Below are positions 33,859 through 43,630 of a stretch of DNA of 64,000 nucleotides, one piece after another. The position numbers were made by a program, and so were the translations under genes. This DNA comes from Pisolithus tinctorius (taxonomy: Eukaryota > Basidiomycota > Agaricomycetes > Boletales > Pisolithaceae). The stretch covers positions 372,001 through 436,000 of the forward strand of contig JANFAH010000008.1 of assembly GCA_024663395.1 (NCBI GenBank). Reading direction: 5' to 3'. The notes under the pieces are model-generated. The model had not been told where the DNA came from. It ran no database searches and was given only the letters and a program-made list of their open reading frames with translations. Every line of letters starts with the position of its first letter. Position 1 is the stretch's first letter.

Positions 33859-34668
33859 AATGGATTCAGATTCCGCTAAAGGCGAGCTACTCGGTCCTAA
33901 CACAGGCAAAGTAAGGATTTGAACAACTCTGTCATTCACCGGCTAACATATTTTTTCATCCACTTCGCTAGCCATTGTCATCCTACGAACTATGGTTCAT
34001 TTTCAGCATAGTTCTTGGAGCGATAGTGATGATCTTCACCGCACTGCTCCTGCTTATGTTCAGTCTGTACGTTTGGAACATTGAGCATCTGTATCTTACT
34101 CACACTCACCCCACAACCAGCATTGAGCGTTGGGAAAAACTCTCGCTTCGCACGGCCCCTGGCCGGTATGATCTGCCACTACAAATGAGAGCGGGTCCCG
34201 TCTCAAGTAACTTTGTGCTCCCAGTGTATATGCGAAAGACACACTCCCGGTGCATAATGACTTCAATGCCTCGCCACGATATACTCCTCTCCGGTCGATG
34301 TTATCGACCATTGTACTTCCAATACGCAGGTGTGTTCGCAATATTGATTCTCATTTTTTTCACGACACGTGTATCTTGTAAGTTATCTGACCTTTTCCCC
34401 CCAACTAGCCTGTGTTCATTCTTCCGGTCTCTGTCCAATTTTTTCTTTCATCGCAAGGATCGTAATTCTTTGCCAGAGGAACGCTCCGCTGGAAGGTCGC
34501 GTGAACTTCCCCGTTCGGCTACACGAGTGTATGTCAGCTCTTCCGTGCGATCTGCTGTTACAGATGCCAACGAGAACAGGCCCCATTCATTTTATGTTCG
34601 CCGTCAAAATAGGAAAGGGACTTTTCCGTGGACCTGAGGACCCACCGCCAGTATACCAGGGCCCGTGA
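33859..34668 (+). pseudogene. Small PY-motif membrane protein, decayed tandem copies
   Basis: An ATG at 33,859 opens MDSDSAKGELLGPNTGK, then a GT-AG intron (33,910-33,971), then a membrane exon (SYELWFIFSIVLGAIVMIF) and a second intron (34,065-34,118). After that, homology to the gene at 35,109-35,749 continues but changes frame: a tail-like piece (NASPRYTPLRS), then a second membrane-like piece (VFAILILIFF), then a juxtamembrane piece (FFRSLSNFFF), and finally PPPVYQGP in another frame. This looks like two fused, frameshifted copies. PPxY motifs usually bind WW domains of Rsp5/Nedd4 ubiquitin ligases. Function of the family is unknown. Confidence 0.5.
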
Positions 34669-35108
34669 AACCCACAATAGGGAGATGGCATGGAATTTAT
34701 GACTCTATCACGCGGCCTCAGATTTTCGTTGGCTGTATAACCGCAAACCAGTAATCTCGGTCCCGTAATGAATAAGTCAGTGTAGTGGACTCCGGCGAGC
34801 GCAGTTGACATCGAGAGCAGACAAGTGCCTTGAGTCATAAACGGTTCTTCTAAGCTGGAAATCCAGAGAACCCAGGATATGTCAGACAACTGTCGACGGC
34901 TGTGGACCGTCGGACTCGTGGGGCTGTGGATAGTGGAGGGCTGTTGTTGGTGCTTGTTTGATCCATGACGTCGGAAGCGCTTACAAGTCACTTGGTGCTG
35001 CGCTGCGGGGTAGTAACAAGCTAAATAGGTGAGTGACGAGCTGTGCACTCCTACATACGAAAACACCCACCTAGGATATCCTGGGTCCATACGGCTTCGA
35101 CGTCCCCA

Positions 35109-35749
35109 ATGACCCCCGTACCACAGAGCTCAGTACTACTACGACCAAGGGCACTAATTAATAGTGACACTCAGACAAACCAGGCAAGGAGTTCATGATA
35201 AGGAACTCTATCACTGGCCGGCTAACATCCCATCCTACCAGCCATTCTATCAAAATGCTTATTTCATCGTGGCCGCTGTTGCGGTAATCCTGTTAATCCC
35301 GCTTCTGATGTGCAGGTGGGCATCTGTTTATTGCTGCACGTGTATCTTACCTTTCCCTCCCCCCGCAACCTAGGGTGTGCGCTCTCCGCAGGTCTCGTCG
35401 CCCTCTCTCCAACTTTTTCGTTATTCGCAGGGGTCCTCGTTCTTGGCTAGGGCGACCCGACACCGCTGGCACTTCGCATGAACCTCACAGAACAATGCCC
35501 CTCTCGCCCATTGGGATGACACATCGCCCCTCTGACAGACCCGCGGTAACAGGCGGGAACGGGCGCAACTCATTCTATGCTCCTGGAGAGTATAGGAAAG
35601 AAGCTCTTCCTGTGTATGATAGCGTCGGTGCCCCACCTCGGTATGCAGAACCTGAACGGCCTCCCTATGGATCTTCGCCTGCAGGTCAACCACTATCCGG
35701 GGATCTGAGGGCCCCGCCGCCTACCTACCCAGGCCTACGAAACTCATGA
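35109..35749 (+). CDS. Small single-pass membrane protein with C-terminal PY motifs
   Basis: Exons 35109-35183, 35242-35315 and 35374-35749 sum to 525 nt (174 aa). The first intron (35,184-35,241) would be GC-AG: donor CAG/GCAAGG, branch GGCTAACAT, acceptor CTACCAG. It matches in position the GT-AG intron of the copy at 33,859. The protein has a short N-terminus, one membrane span (FIVAAVAVILLIPLL), an Arg-rich stop (RRSRRP), and a disordered tail with APPRY and PPPTY motifs, the usual docking sites for WW-domain ubiquitin ligases. It may be an arrestin-like or adaptor substrate at the membrane; that is inference. Confidence 0.6.
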
Positions 35750-36064
35750 TAAAGGGATGACTTGGATTTTACAGATTTTCATTGGTGTTGTTCTTGTATG
35801 ACTGTATCACAAACTATTCTCGATGCATTTTTCTTTTGGCTGCCACATATGGACAAGTACGTACTTGTTGTGGTCACGACTGCGGAATAGCGTTTCGACC
35901 CCAACAACTCCAAGCAGTCATGTTCAAGTCATAATACACGATACATGACGTGCATGCCCATTATATGGATGTAAAAACTTAACAGATGGAATGACATATC
36001 GTACACATTTCTATGTTTGATATCTGACCAGAAACTACATGTGGATATGCACGGAGAAATAAGA
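35750..36064. other. Short intergenic gap between converging genes
   Basis: Converging 3' ends of the PY-motif gene (plus) and the thioesterase gene (minus). Nothing else was seen. Confidence 0.5.
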
Positions 36065-37677
36065 TTAGTAAACACCCCTTACACCCTCCATCCTCGCCCT
36101 GAGCGCATGGAGAACCTCCAAGTTTTTCTTCCTCTTCTCTTCGATAGGTCCGCTGAGGGCTTCTTCCCACCATTTGTCGCCCGTTTCTTCGGCACTGGTC
36201 TTCCATCCCCCCGCAAGGAACTGTTTGAACCGCTTCATAGATCCAGTAGGTGGGACACGCATAGCTCGAACCTTGGCCCAATGCGGTGGAGGGTTGGATG
36301 CCGAGTACCTCCGTGGCACAGCCCCGGATTCGGCACTAGAGTCGACCGGAGGTTTGCAGAAACCCTCGCAAGCGAGTGCAACAGCCGGTGGGACGGATAT
36401 CCTGCCCTGCTTGAAGCAAAGCTGGGAAACGGCGATGCAATGGAGGACGGAACCGTCGGGTTCGACGATAGGGGTACGAGAGCGTTTATTCGTCGCAGCG
36501 AATGCTTCATTGAGGGTCTTCTCGAGCTTGTCAGTGTCACTGATGAAGCCATCTGTATTTAGTGTCGCGGTGCCGTTCAAGTTCAAGTGGTTCGGTGAGC
36601 TGGTGTTGGTGTCGCTGTCGGCAGGCGATTGGTCATGAGTAGAAATAGCTCCGTTGGACATAGCTTCGCCGGTGCGGCGACGTTTGGGAGGCGTGACATA
36701 ACGCGCAATGGCATACAGCTATGATGGGTGGTGAATACACAAACAAAATACGGCTAAGTTATATGATGGAGAGAAACACCTACCCATTTTTGGTCCCAGG
36801 CTGCAATGGATATCCTGACCTCATATCGCGCAAACATGGGTATCTCACGTATAAAGTGATAATGAGTAGCTATAACGGTCGGTCTTCATCACCACGCCGG
36901 TGGTCTAAGTGTTAAATCCGACCTACCCCCGAGTGCGATAACTCCCTGGCTGACACTCCAGGCTGGAAACGCCTTCCACATAACTCTGAGACGCGCAGAA
37001 TCTAGAGCCTGTAATTCATACATTTTCATAGTCAAAAAATAGCCTCGTTTGCCAGTATAGTCAGGAGCGCTGACGAACGTACCTTGGCATAGCTTGAATT
37101 GCTGAGATGCATCCCAAACATGTCCACATCATCGATACCTGTTCTACCAGTCAGTCGAAAGTTCCCTAAGAGCAACCTCACGAAGTACGCAAGGTTGGAC
37201 CACGAGTTGTGTCACGCGAGCCAAAACCGAACTCACTTGCCCATCGTCTGTAAGTCGTCACCAGTTCGAACGGATTGGACCCGACAGGACAAAGTGCTTC
37301 CACGCGCTCCGCGATGATTCGGTTCCGTTCTGAGGGTGACTTGAAAAGTAAACTCGCTCGTAGAAGGAGGAACCGAATCCTTGCTACGATGATGGGCCAG
37401 AACACGCGGACTGCGAAATGGAAAGCGGCGTTCGGTTTAGCCGGACTTGGGGGACAAGATTGGAAGACGTACTATGCCAGACGAACGGCCAAGAGCCTGC
37501 ATTAACAAGGAAGACCAGAAAGACGCACAACCTGAGATAGTCCATGTTGGCACGAGTAAGGGTATTGAGTTGCGCTCCGCGAAACAAGTCTAGGGCTTTA
37601 TAAACTCGTGCCACGACTGCTGGCAACGTGGGTATCCTAGTGAGCACCGCTAGATGATGTCTGTCGCTTGGGGCCAT
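36065..37677 (-). CDS. THEM6-like thioesterase superfamily protein
   Basis: Six exons (37677-37473, 37410-37237, 37138-37083, 37008-36927, 36869-36784, 36718-36065) sum to 1,257 nt, 418 aa, with all phases agreeing. The N-terminus has a membrane anchor (YLRLCVFLVFLVNAGSWPF). The hotdog-fold thioesterase part carries the family signature DDVDMFGMHLSNSSYAK, then LDSARLRVMW, ATHYHFIREIPMFARYEVR and AAWDQKWLYAIARYVTPPK. The tail has VLHCIAVSQLCFKQGRISVPP, also typical of fungal members. It probably hydrolyses an acyl-CoA-type thioester at a membrane; the substrate is unknown. Single long frames here are misleading: only the last exon is longer than 200 nt. Confidence 0.88.
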
Positions 37678-37939
37678 TTCCGATGTGTATGGAGAATGAT
37701 CCGACTCGGGAGGGCGTGTGTATTCCTTGGGTATTCCTGTGCATGCGATGTGAACGCATTTTTATTGCCTGAAGCGGTACATTGCCCAAATAAGAAAGAC
37801 GCCTGAACACACTTCCGGCAACCGCGGTCTTACAACGTCTCTCCACATTAATATTATACTGTTTCACCGTTGTCTTTTTATTTATAAGACGTCCAATTGT
37901 CCAAGTCATGGATATGTCTCGGAATCATGGATAAGACAT

Positions 37940-39310
37940 ACGTTCAACAGACCCCTCCACCTACTACGCTTGCACTGGAGTGCTTTCCTCTGCGAGACAA
38001 GGCTAACGGTCCGTGAAGCGATTTAGGGGGACGCGCGTCAAATGACGATGAAGTGAGGCTCACGAACACCAAATAGTGTCCGTCGCGAGAGGCCAGACTA
38101 GTCACTAATAAGGAACACGTGTTCATAGTGATCTATTGGTTTCAGTCAAACAGCTTCTGTCATGATCGCATGTCTCCTGCTATAGAAATGCACACTTCCG
38201 AGTACATACTTACACATAGACAATCGCCGAGAAGCTTTTCAATTAATGGGCTAATGACTGCCATCCTTAACCGGCGGTACACTAGACGTGGCCAATTCCG
38301 ATTGAAGAGGATGTCCGCGTAAGTATCTTTCTATCGAGGCCGTCTAACTTCCTTTGGTTTGGCAGTCCCGTCTTCTCTTGTAATGTATTGACTTCAGATC
38401 ACCGTCATTGTGGGTAGCCCAAACCAGCATTTACGTTGTAGCACAGTCACGTTCGGATAGGAGGGCGCCGCAAGTGCGATTGCGGATTGGCATCAACCTG
38501 GACGCACCGGGTAAGGTTCATCTACGTAAACATCGAATATCTAGTGGACCACCAGACGGCGAGGTTGTGTGATGGCATTTCTATGTACAAGGACAACACT
38601 TCGAATGGAAGTGACAGTAAGGTGACTTACTCCGCAGAGGCATCACCGGGGCCATTTCCAGGTTGAACCCTCGCATACCGTCTTCGCCAAGCCACTCAAG
38701 TTACTTAGGTGTGTCTCCCGAAATGACGTTGGAAGTTGATGGGTTAGAACAGACTTCCCAACGCATCCCGATATGGGGTGGGGGGAGCCAAGTTCAGGAC
38801 CAAAGTGCAGAGGATTTCCGGTTGTTGGCTTTCGTATCTCTGAAGTGTCAGGTGAACATCCATAGAACTGGTCTAAAGGGATGGTTCGCTCCTACCTGCC
38901 TCCGGCCAAACCCTCTTCTCCGCGCCGAGCTGGTGACCTGGACGTACACGTACCTCGTCCCCCTGCCCAGAGGCGGGAAGCTGAGGGTGGTCATTCAGAA
39001 CGCACACGACTATTAAGATCTACTTGTTCCACGAATTCCACGAGGGCACTCCCCGCTGCTGGTAACTTAACGCGGTAAGGAAACCAAGTTCGTGCAAATA
39101 TCTCGGCAAGATAGATTCTCCAAACCTTCCTAAAGAATTCAATCGCGTCACGTGTGCAGAGAAACTGGAAGTTAACGAATGCTAGTGTTCTGCGAATCCC
39201 TTGCATAAGAGGCATCCTGGGCCGCAAAGTTGGTTCAGTTGCTCGATGATAGTTGGGGGTTGCTGAAGCGCTGAAGGTCCAGTTATGCTGAATCAAGCAG
39301 GGAAACAAGA
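37940..39310 (-). CDS. Unresolved multi-exon gene, function unknown
   Basis: Several minus-strand blocks look coding but could not be joined into one model. They are MPLMQGIRRTLAFVNF and AGSALVEFVEQVDLN (39,212-39,010), LEWLGEDGMRGFNLEMAP (38,702-38,649), IFDVYVDEPYP (38,549-38,517, preceded by CTAG and followed by GTGCGT), and TYADILFNRNWPRLVYRRL onward (38,333-38,212, ending at a GTAAGTATG donor). The same strand and spacing suggest one gene downstream of the Mpv17 gene. No family was recognised. Limits are approximate. Confidence 0.35.
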
Positions 39311-39385
39311 ATGCACATCAGATCGGAGAAAACAATGTTCAAGGTAATTTGCAGGTCTAAGGTATCATGAGTGTTAGCGATCCAA

Positions 39386-40442
39386 TCAATCTACGTCTCC
39401 CTGGGGAGCTGGCTTTGCTTCCGACTTTTCACTAGTGGCGAACTCTAATTGGCGTTGGCTACGTGCATTAACTGCACTCAAATAGGTATCTGCATTAAGA
39501 GGCAACGTGAGTACATCGGTTCAAGTTGAACATGATGTCAAACCTACTCCAGAACAAGCTGACGACGCTTACCACCACAAAACGCAGGTGGTGCGGCACG
39601 ATAGAGAAGTTGATGATTTGGGTTGGGATGAACACAATCCTGTGACGCGAAGTGTAACAATGCCCCCGAGTTCCTCACATGTTTGCTTACCAGTTACGGA
39701 TCAATGTAGGTTCATAGGCCTGTTGGTCGATCGTGAGTGTTTTCTTAGCTTAGCTCAGCTATGATTTGACTTGCCGTGCGGAGGCGTTCCACGGCACCGG
39801 AAAGACCCTGCCCCTCTAGGGTGCTCATGGTACCAAAGAAGACTGCCACAGCAACTTTTACCACGTGTAACAATCAGTATCACATCATAGATTCAAACGA
39901 GGCAAGGCCCGGGGATGTCTACCTGGTGTGAGTATAGCCTGATCAAGCCATACCTGCGAACACTATCGTTAAAGGCTCCGATGAGAAGATGGCAGAAACA
40001 GCCACATACACGATAGACAACCGCTTTTGTGGGGCTCGAGAATTTGATGCGATTAAGCAATTGGTACCATTTAGTGAGTGCGGGGCCAAAAACGGCACCT
40101 ATCACCAATAGTTAATTTGTCATCGGCCGAGACGTAGCTTGAGTACGGACCTCCGTAAAAGGTGAGTCTAGCAGTCCGCATGAACTATCCATAAGTGTTT
40201 GTTAGAACGGTCGAAGTGCCTGACGCCGGAAGCGAGGAATCTTACATCGTGGTTCTTCCCCCTTTGTTCGATAGCTTGTTGAGCGATGACGTCTCCTGCG
40301 CCAAACAGGAAGGCCGCAGTTGCGCACTGCGCCAACATGGGGCGGCGAATCAACGCTGCACTGAAGATGGAGTAAATTTCAGACAGCAAATCACGATGTG
40401 TGTGCACCAGACGGACTTGTAAAATTTCAGGAAAGATGCCAT
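39386..40442 (-). CDS. Mpv17/PMP22 (Sym1-like) inner-membrane protein
   Basis: Nine exons: 40442-40417, 40360-40246, 40184-40151, 40098-40010, 39953-39923, 39854-39775, 39719-39691, 39639-39548 and 39489-39386. They sum to 600 nt, 199 aa, the usual size. Family hallmarks run in order: MLAQCATAAFLFGAGDVIAQ, MRTARLTFYGGAVFGPALTKW, VAVAVFFGTMSTLEG, the signature WIVFIPTQIINFSIVPHHLR, and SLFWNTYLSAVNA. Four membrane spans are expected. Members act in the mitochondrial inner membrane or peroxisome and are linked to stress tolerance and mtDNA maintenance; the exact transport role is debated. The sixth intron (39,720-39,774) is GC-AG (ACG/GCAAGTC). An 85-codon plus-strand frame at 39,507-39,764 is an antisense shadow. 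Confidence 0.92.
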
Positions 40443-41514
40443 GTCCTGTCAATAACGCGAGGGAAGGCTGGAGCTTGCACCGGTCGTCGACGATGGGCCT
40501 CCAACTTCGTTTTGTGTGTATTGGTTGGAGGTCAACTTATGAACGGTGGCTCGCGGAGGGCCGTCGGCTCCCATTTGGACTTTGGTCCGGCCGCTGAACG
40601 CTAATCACTTCAGCCGGCTCCACACCAAGCAAGCTCTAAACCCTTTTGAGCGTCGACCACCTTCATCCCCGCAGAACTATTTGGTAAGTATTAGTTGCAC
40701 ATATCGTCAGTTTACTGGTTCCGAGACTACTATTATCGAATGTCAATATTCGACAATGCTAACTCACAACCCCATATACCCGCAACCTCCGACGCTTACC
40801 AGTGGTGAGTGAATTCGTGTCCAAGGTTGCAGTGGTATCATGTTATACTGTCTACAACTAATGCCGGCGGATATACTATATACTGCAGACAAACTGACGT
40901 TGCCCTGTGGCTGTCTAGTCTGGTCACCAGACTAGAAGCTGTAGCAATTATAACTTGGGCAAGTCCGAGTCCCGATTTCCCAGCGTATGTCAGATGTTAC
41001 ATTCCGAGTACAGTTTTGAATTGACATATCTGCCAAGGTTTGCCCATGCGTGAGAGGTTGGCGGCCCCTGACTGTCTAACTCATTCTGGGGTCGACATCT
41101 CCCATCGTTGAACAGGGGAGACGTGGCAGTTTGATTCCACAGTTTTGCACTCATTTATGTTTGGAAAGAATGGACTGTGAAAGAGAAGATTAAGCAGATA
41201 TGTGGTCGTGAAGTGAAAAGTCAGGAGGAAGTGTCCCAAGCAAACCCGGAGTTCTGTCCCTAGTGGAAAGGTATGTATGATAAAGTAAGGGTGAAGAACG
41301 ATGCAGATCCACAAGAATCAAAACGTAGGTTTCTATGTAATGCGAAGTCCAAAGGGTGTATGTCCGTGACCAAAAAGGTGGTCCAAAACGTATAATGGTT
41401 CATAACTACAATGTACGTACCGTAACGAGGGGTACCCGTGAGCATGAGCAAAGGTCGCAGGTCCCAATTACCTTGCAATCGCCGCGGAGATGCCATAGAG
41501 CGCATTCCCTAGCA
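40443..41514. other. Intergenic region with one coding-like plus-strand block
   Basis: Between the divergent Mpv17 promoter and the chitin deacetylase 3' end. A plus-strand block at 40,712-40,808 reads YWFRDYYYRMSIFDNANS then PHIPATSDAYQW and a stop, which looks like a protein C-terminus. The upstream exon (FERRPPSSPQNY, ending 40,683) joins only through an implausibly short 27-nt intron with a phase mismatch. Recorded as a possible small gene, not called. Confidence 0.3.
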
Positions 41515-43630
41515 TTATGCACAAAGAATGCCGCCCACTGCCGCGGCAGTGACGACCAGCCAACCGACTGATTTGACAGGAACTTGAGCAGCATTCGTTC
41601 CCGCAGTAGGAGTGCTTGATGTCGCAGTTGCGGTATGCGAGGCAGTCGAAACTGTTGTGTTTGCGCTATCACCCGCTGTCCCATTGGTACTCCCGGTGAT
41701 CGACCCGACGTGTGTGCCGTTGACGTCTGAGGGAGAACGTTCGTGTCGATACAAACATGCATTCCATTTGAAAACTAGTACTTACATTGCGCAAAAGTGG
41801 GTAAGGTGTACCCATCCTCGACGTATGGCTTGGTTATGTTAAGCGCCACACCTACAGGAACGAGGTGTTTGAACACGGATGTTAGGTTGCTATACCATTT
41901 GATTGCCTCAGACATCGTAAAGTTCGAGAGTTCGTGAGTAAGGAAGATCGTGCCAACCTGCAGAACGGAACAGGTGGAGAGCATAAGATTCATTTGCAGT
42001 GTCAAAAAGTGGTCACGTACATCATCGAAAGTACCGCTTGCCGCCGCGTCGACGAGGGCTTGGTAATTGCCATCGGTTACTGTGGCATTCCCAAGCCAGT
42101 CACTCGAATCATACTGCCAAATGATAGTTCGTAAACCCATAGCGTCCGCAATTGCCCTAATGCGATCGTCGACATCGCCATAGGGTGGCTGTAGCCTCGT
42201 ACTTCAGTAAGCGAATCGTCAAGCAACCGTGCAGTCCTTACCCTCCAGCAAGTTGGCGTTACGCCAATAACCAGCTCCATCAGTTGCATCTAGAACAATG
42301 TCAGACGTCGCAGGAGTAATCGTATACATGTACCGCACAGCTTAAAATTGTAAGACTGAGCAATAGTGCAAACAAAAACGATGTCTTACTGTAATAGAGT
42401 TCAGCGAAAGCCTCTTCATTCGTCAATGCAGTCACTGTGTAAAGGCAGGGTCAAGGAACATCACGTGCGAGCATCCAGATTCACGAACTATACCGGTGGG
42501 ACCAAGTATCTGTGTGCACTTTCAGCGCAAATGCGTATGTAACTTAACGAAAGCACTCACGGACGCAAATTTCGTGACCATCAGCTAACCCACGTTGAGC
42601 TTCTAGGGGTACGTTCATGATGTTGCTACCAATGTAGAACATAGCTATGACACTATCGTAAAGACGGCGTATCCTCCGCAAGGGTTACAACTCACTAGCT
42701 GTCTGGTTCTGCGATTGCAAAAAGTCATAGAACCCGTTGTGTCCGCAGTATGGACCGTCGTCAAAACCGTAGCCCAGAGTACCCGGCTGGTTGCGGCACG
42801 CGTACAATTAAATTGTGTGTCCCGTTGCGTCGATAAGACACACTAACCTCTGGAACGGTGACGATATCATCCGGAATTCCTGCCGTTTTGGGTGTCACGC
42901 AATGACTAAAAGTCCACCAACAGTCTGGGTCGTTTGAAGGGTACGAAAAGCCACCGAAGTCGCCAGAAAGGGACTGTGGCTGGGTTCCCTTCGGCGAGAT
43001 GTTTGGAATCTGGCTCTGAATGCTGTTGTACCGATTCTGTGCCGCAGAATCATTGGGCAGGATGGTGGCCACCGTCCAAGTCGGGGGAAACTGGTTTTGT
43101 GCTTGAGCAACTGGCGGGTAAGTGTAAGGGGTACATTCTACGTTGGGATCTAGTGTTGGAGTGTGAGCGATAAGCTGGTAGAATCCATTTGAAAACGGAA
43201 TGGCGTGAGACCGACGCGCGGACACATTTCTGTCAGCGTATCGCACAGCCTCATAGCGTATACACGATCACGGCGAACTGTCCTTATGAGTGATCATCAG
43301 GCGCAGTACCGCACTTGGATCCGATTCGTATTGAGTGCGAGTTCTGGTAAGGCAAGAAATACGTCCACTCGTTCTGGAGCCACATCACCGAGGGCGCAGC
43401 GATGACGAGAAGTGACCCACGAACATGAGGTGCGCGACCACCAACTAGCCAGGTCGTCCCCTCAACCCACTCTCAAAAGAACTCGTCAAGAAAAACCATC
43501 ACAAACCTGAGATCTGAGCCTCTCCCTCCTCAGTAGTGCGATCCTGAGCGACTGTCTGGGGCAGAAAAGCGAGTGCACCGATGAGGGCTGACAGTGCTGA
43601 TGACGAAGCAAAGAGTAACAGGAAATGCAT
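41515..43630 (-). CDS. GPI-anchored chitin deacetylase (carbohydrate esterase family 4)
   Basis: Ten exons: 43630-43507, 43149-42848, 42786-42696, 42644-42561, 42509-42489, 42434-42390, 42289-42242, 42188-42021, 41957-41786 and 41726-41515. The order is signal peptide (LLLFASSSALSALIGALAF), polysaccharide-deacetylase domain, then a Ser/Thr-rich C-terminus with a GPI-type tail. CE4 motifs are present: GFDDGP (catalytic base and metal Asp), HTWSHRY (metal His), RPPYGDVDDR, YDSSDW and LTHE. The enzyme converts wall chitin to chitosan. Exon 5 is only 21 nt. Exon 6 ends in phase 1 (LYY+A) while exon 7 must start in phase 0 (MQLMELVIGVTPTCWR), leaving one base too many. Either the gene carries an indel or the junction is non-canonical. 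The first intron (357 nt) is unusually long. Confidence 0.85.

Noticed and set aside
39507..39764. Plus-strand 85-codon frame resembling the start of a conserved fungal protein (DDLGWDEHNP)
   Set aside because: It lies antisense to the last exons of the Mpv17 gene, which close perfectly to 199 aa with the family signature.
42077..42289. Minus-strand frame reading ATDGAGYWRNANLLEG
   Set aside because: The overlapping frame reads GVTPTCWR followed by RPPYGDVDDR, the true chitin deacetylase motif.
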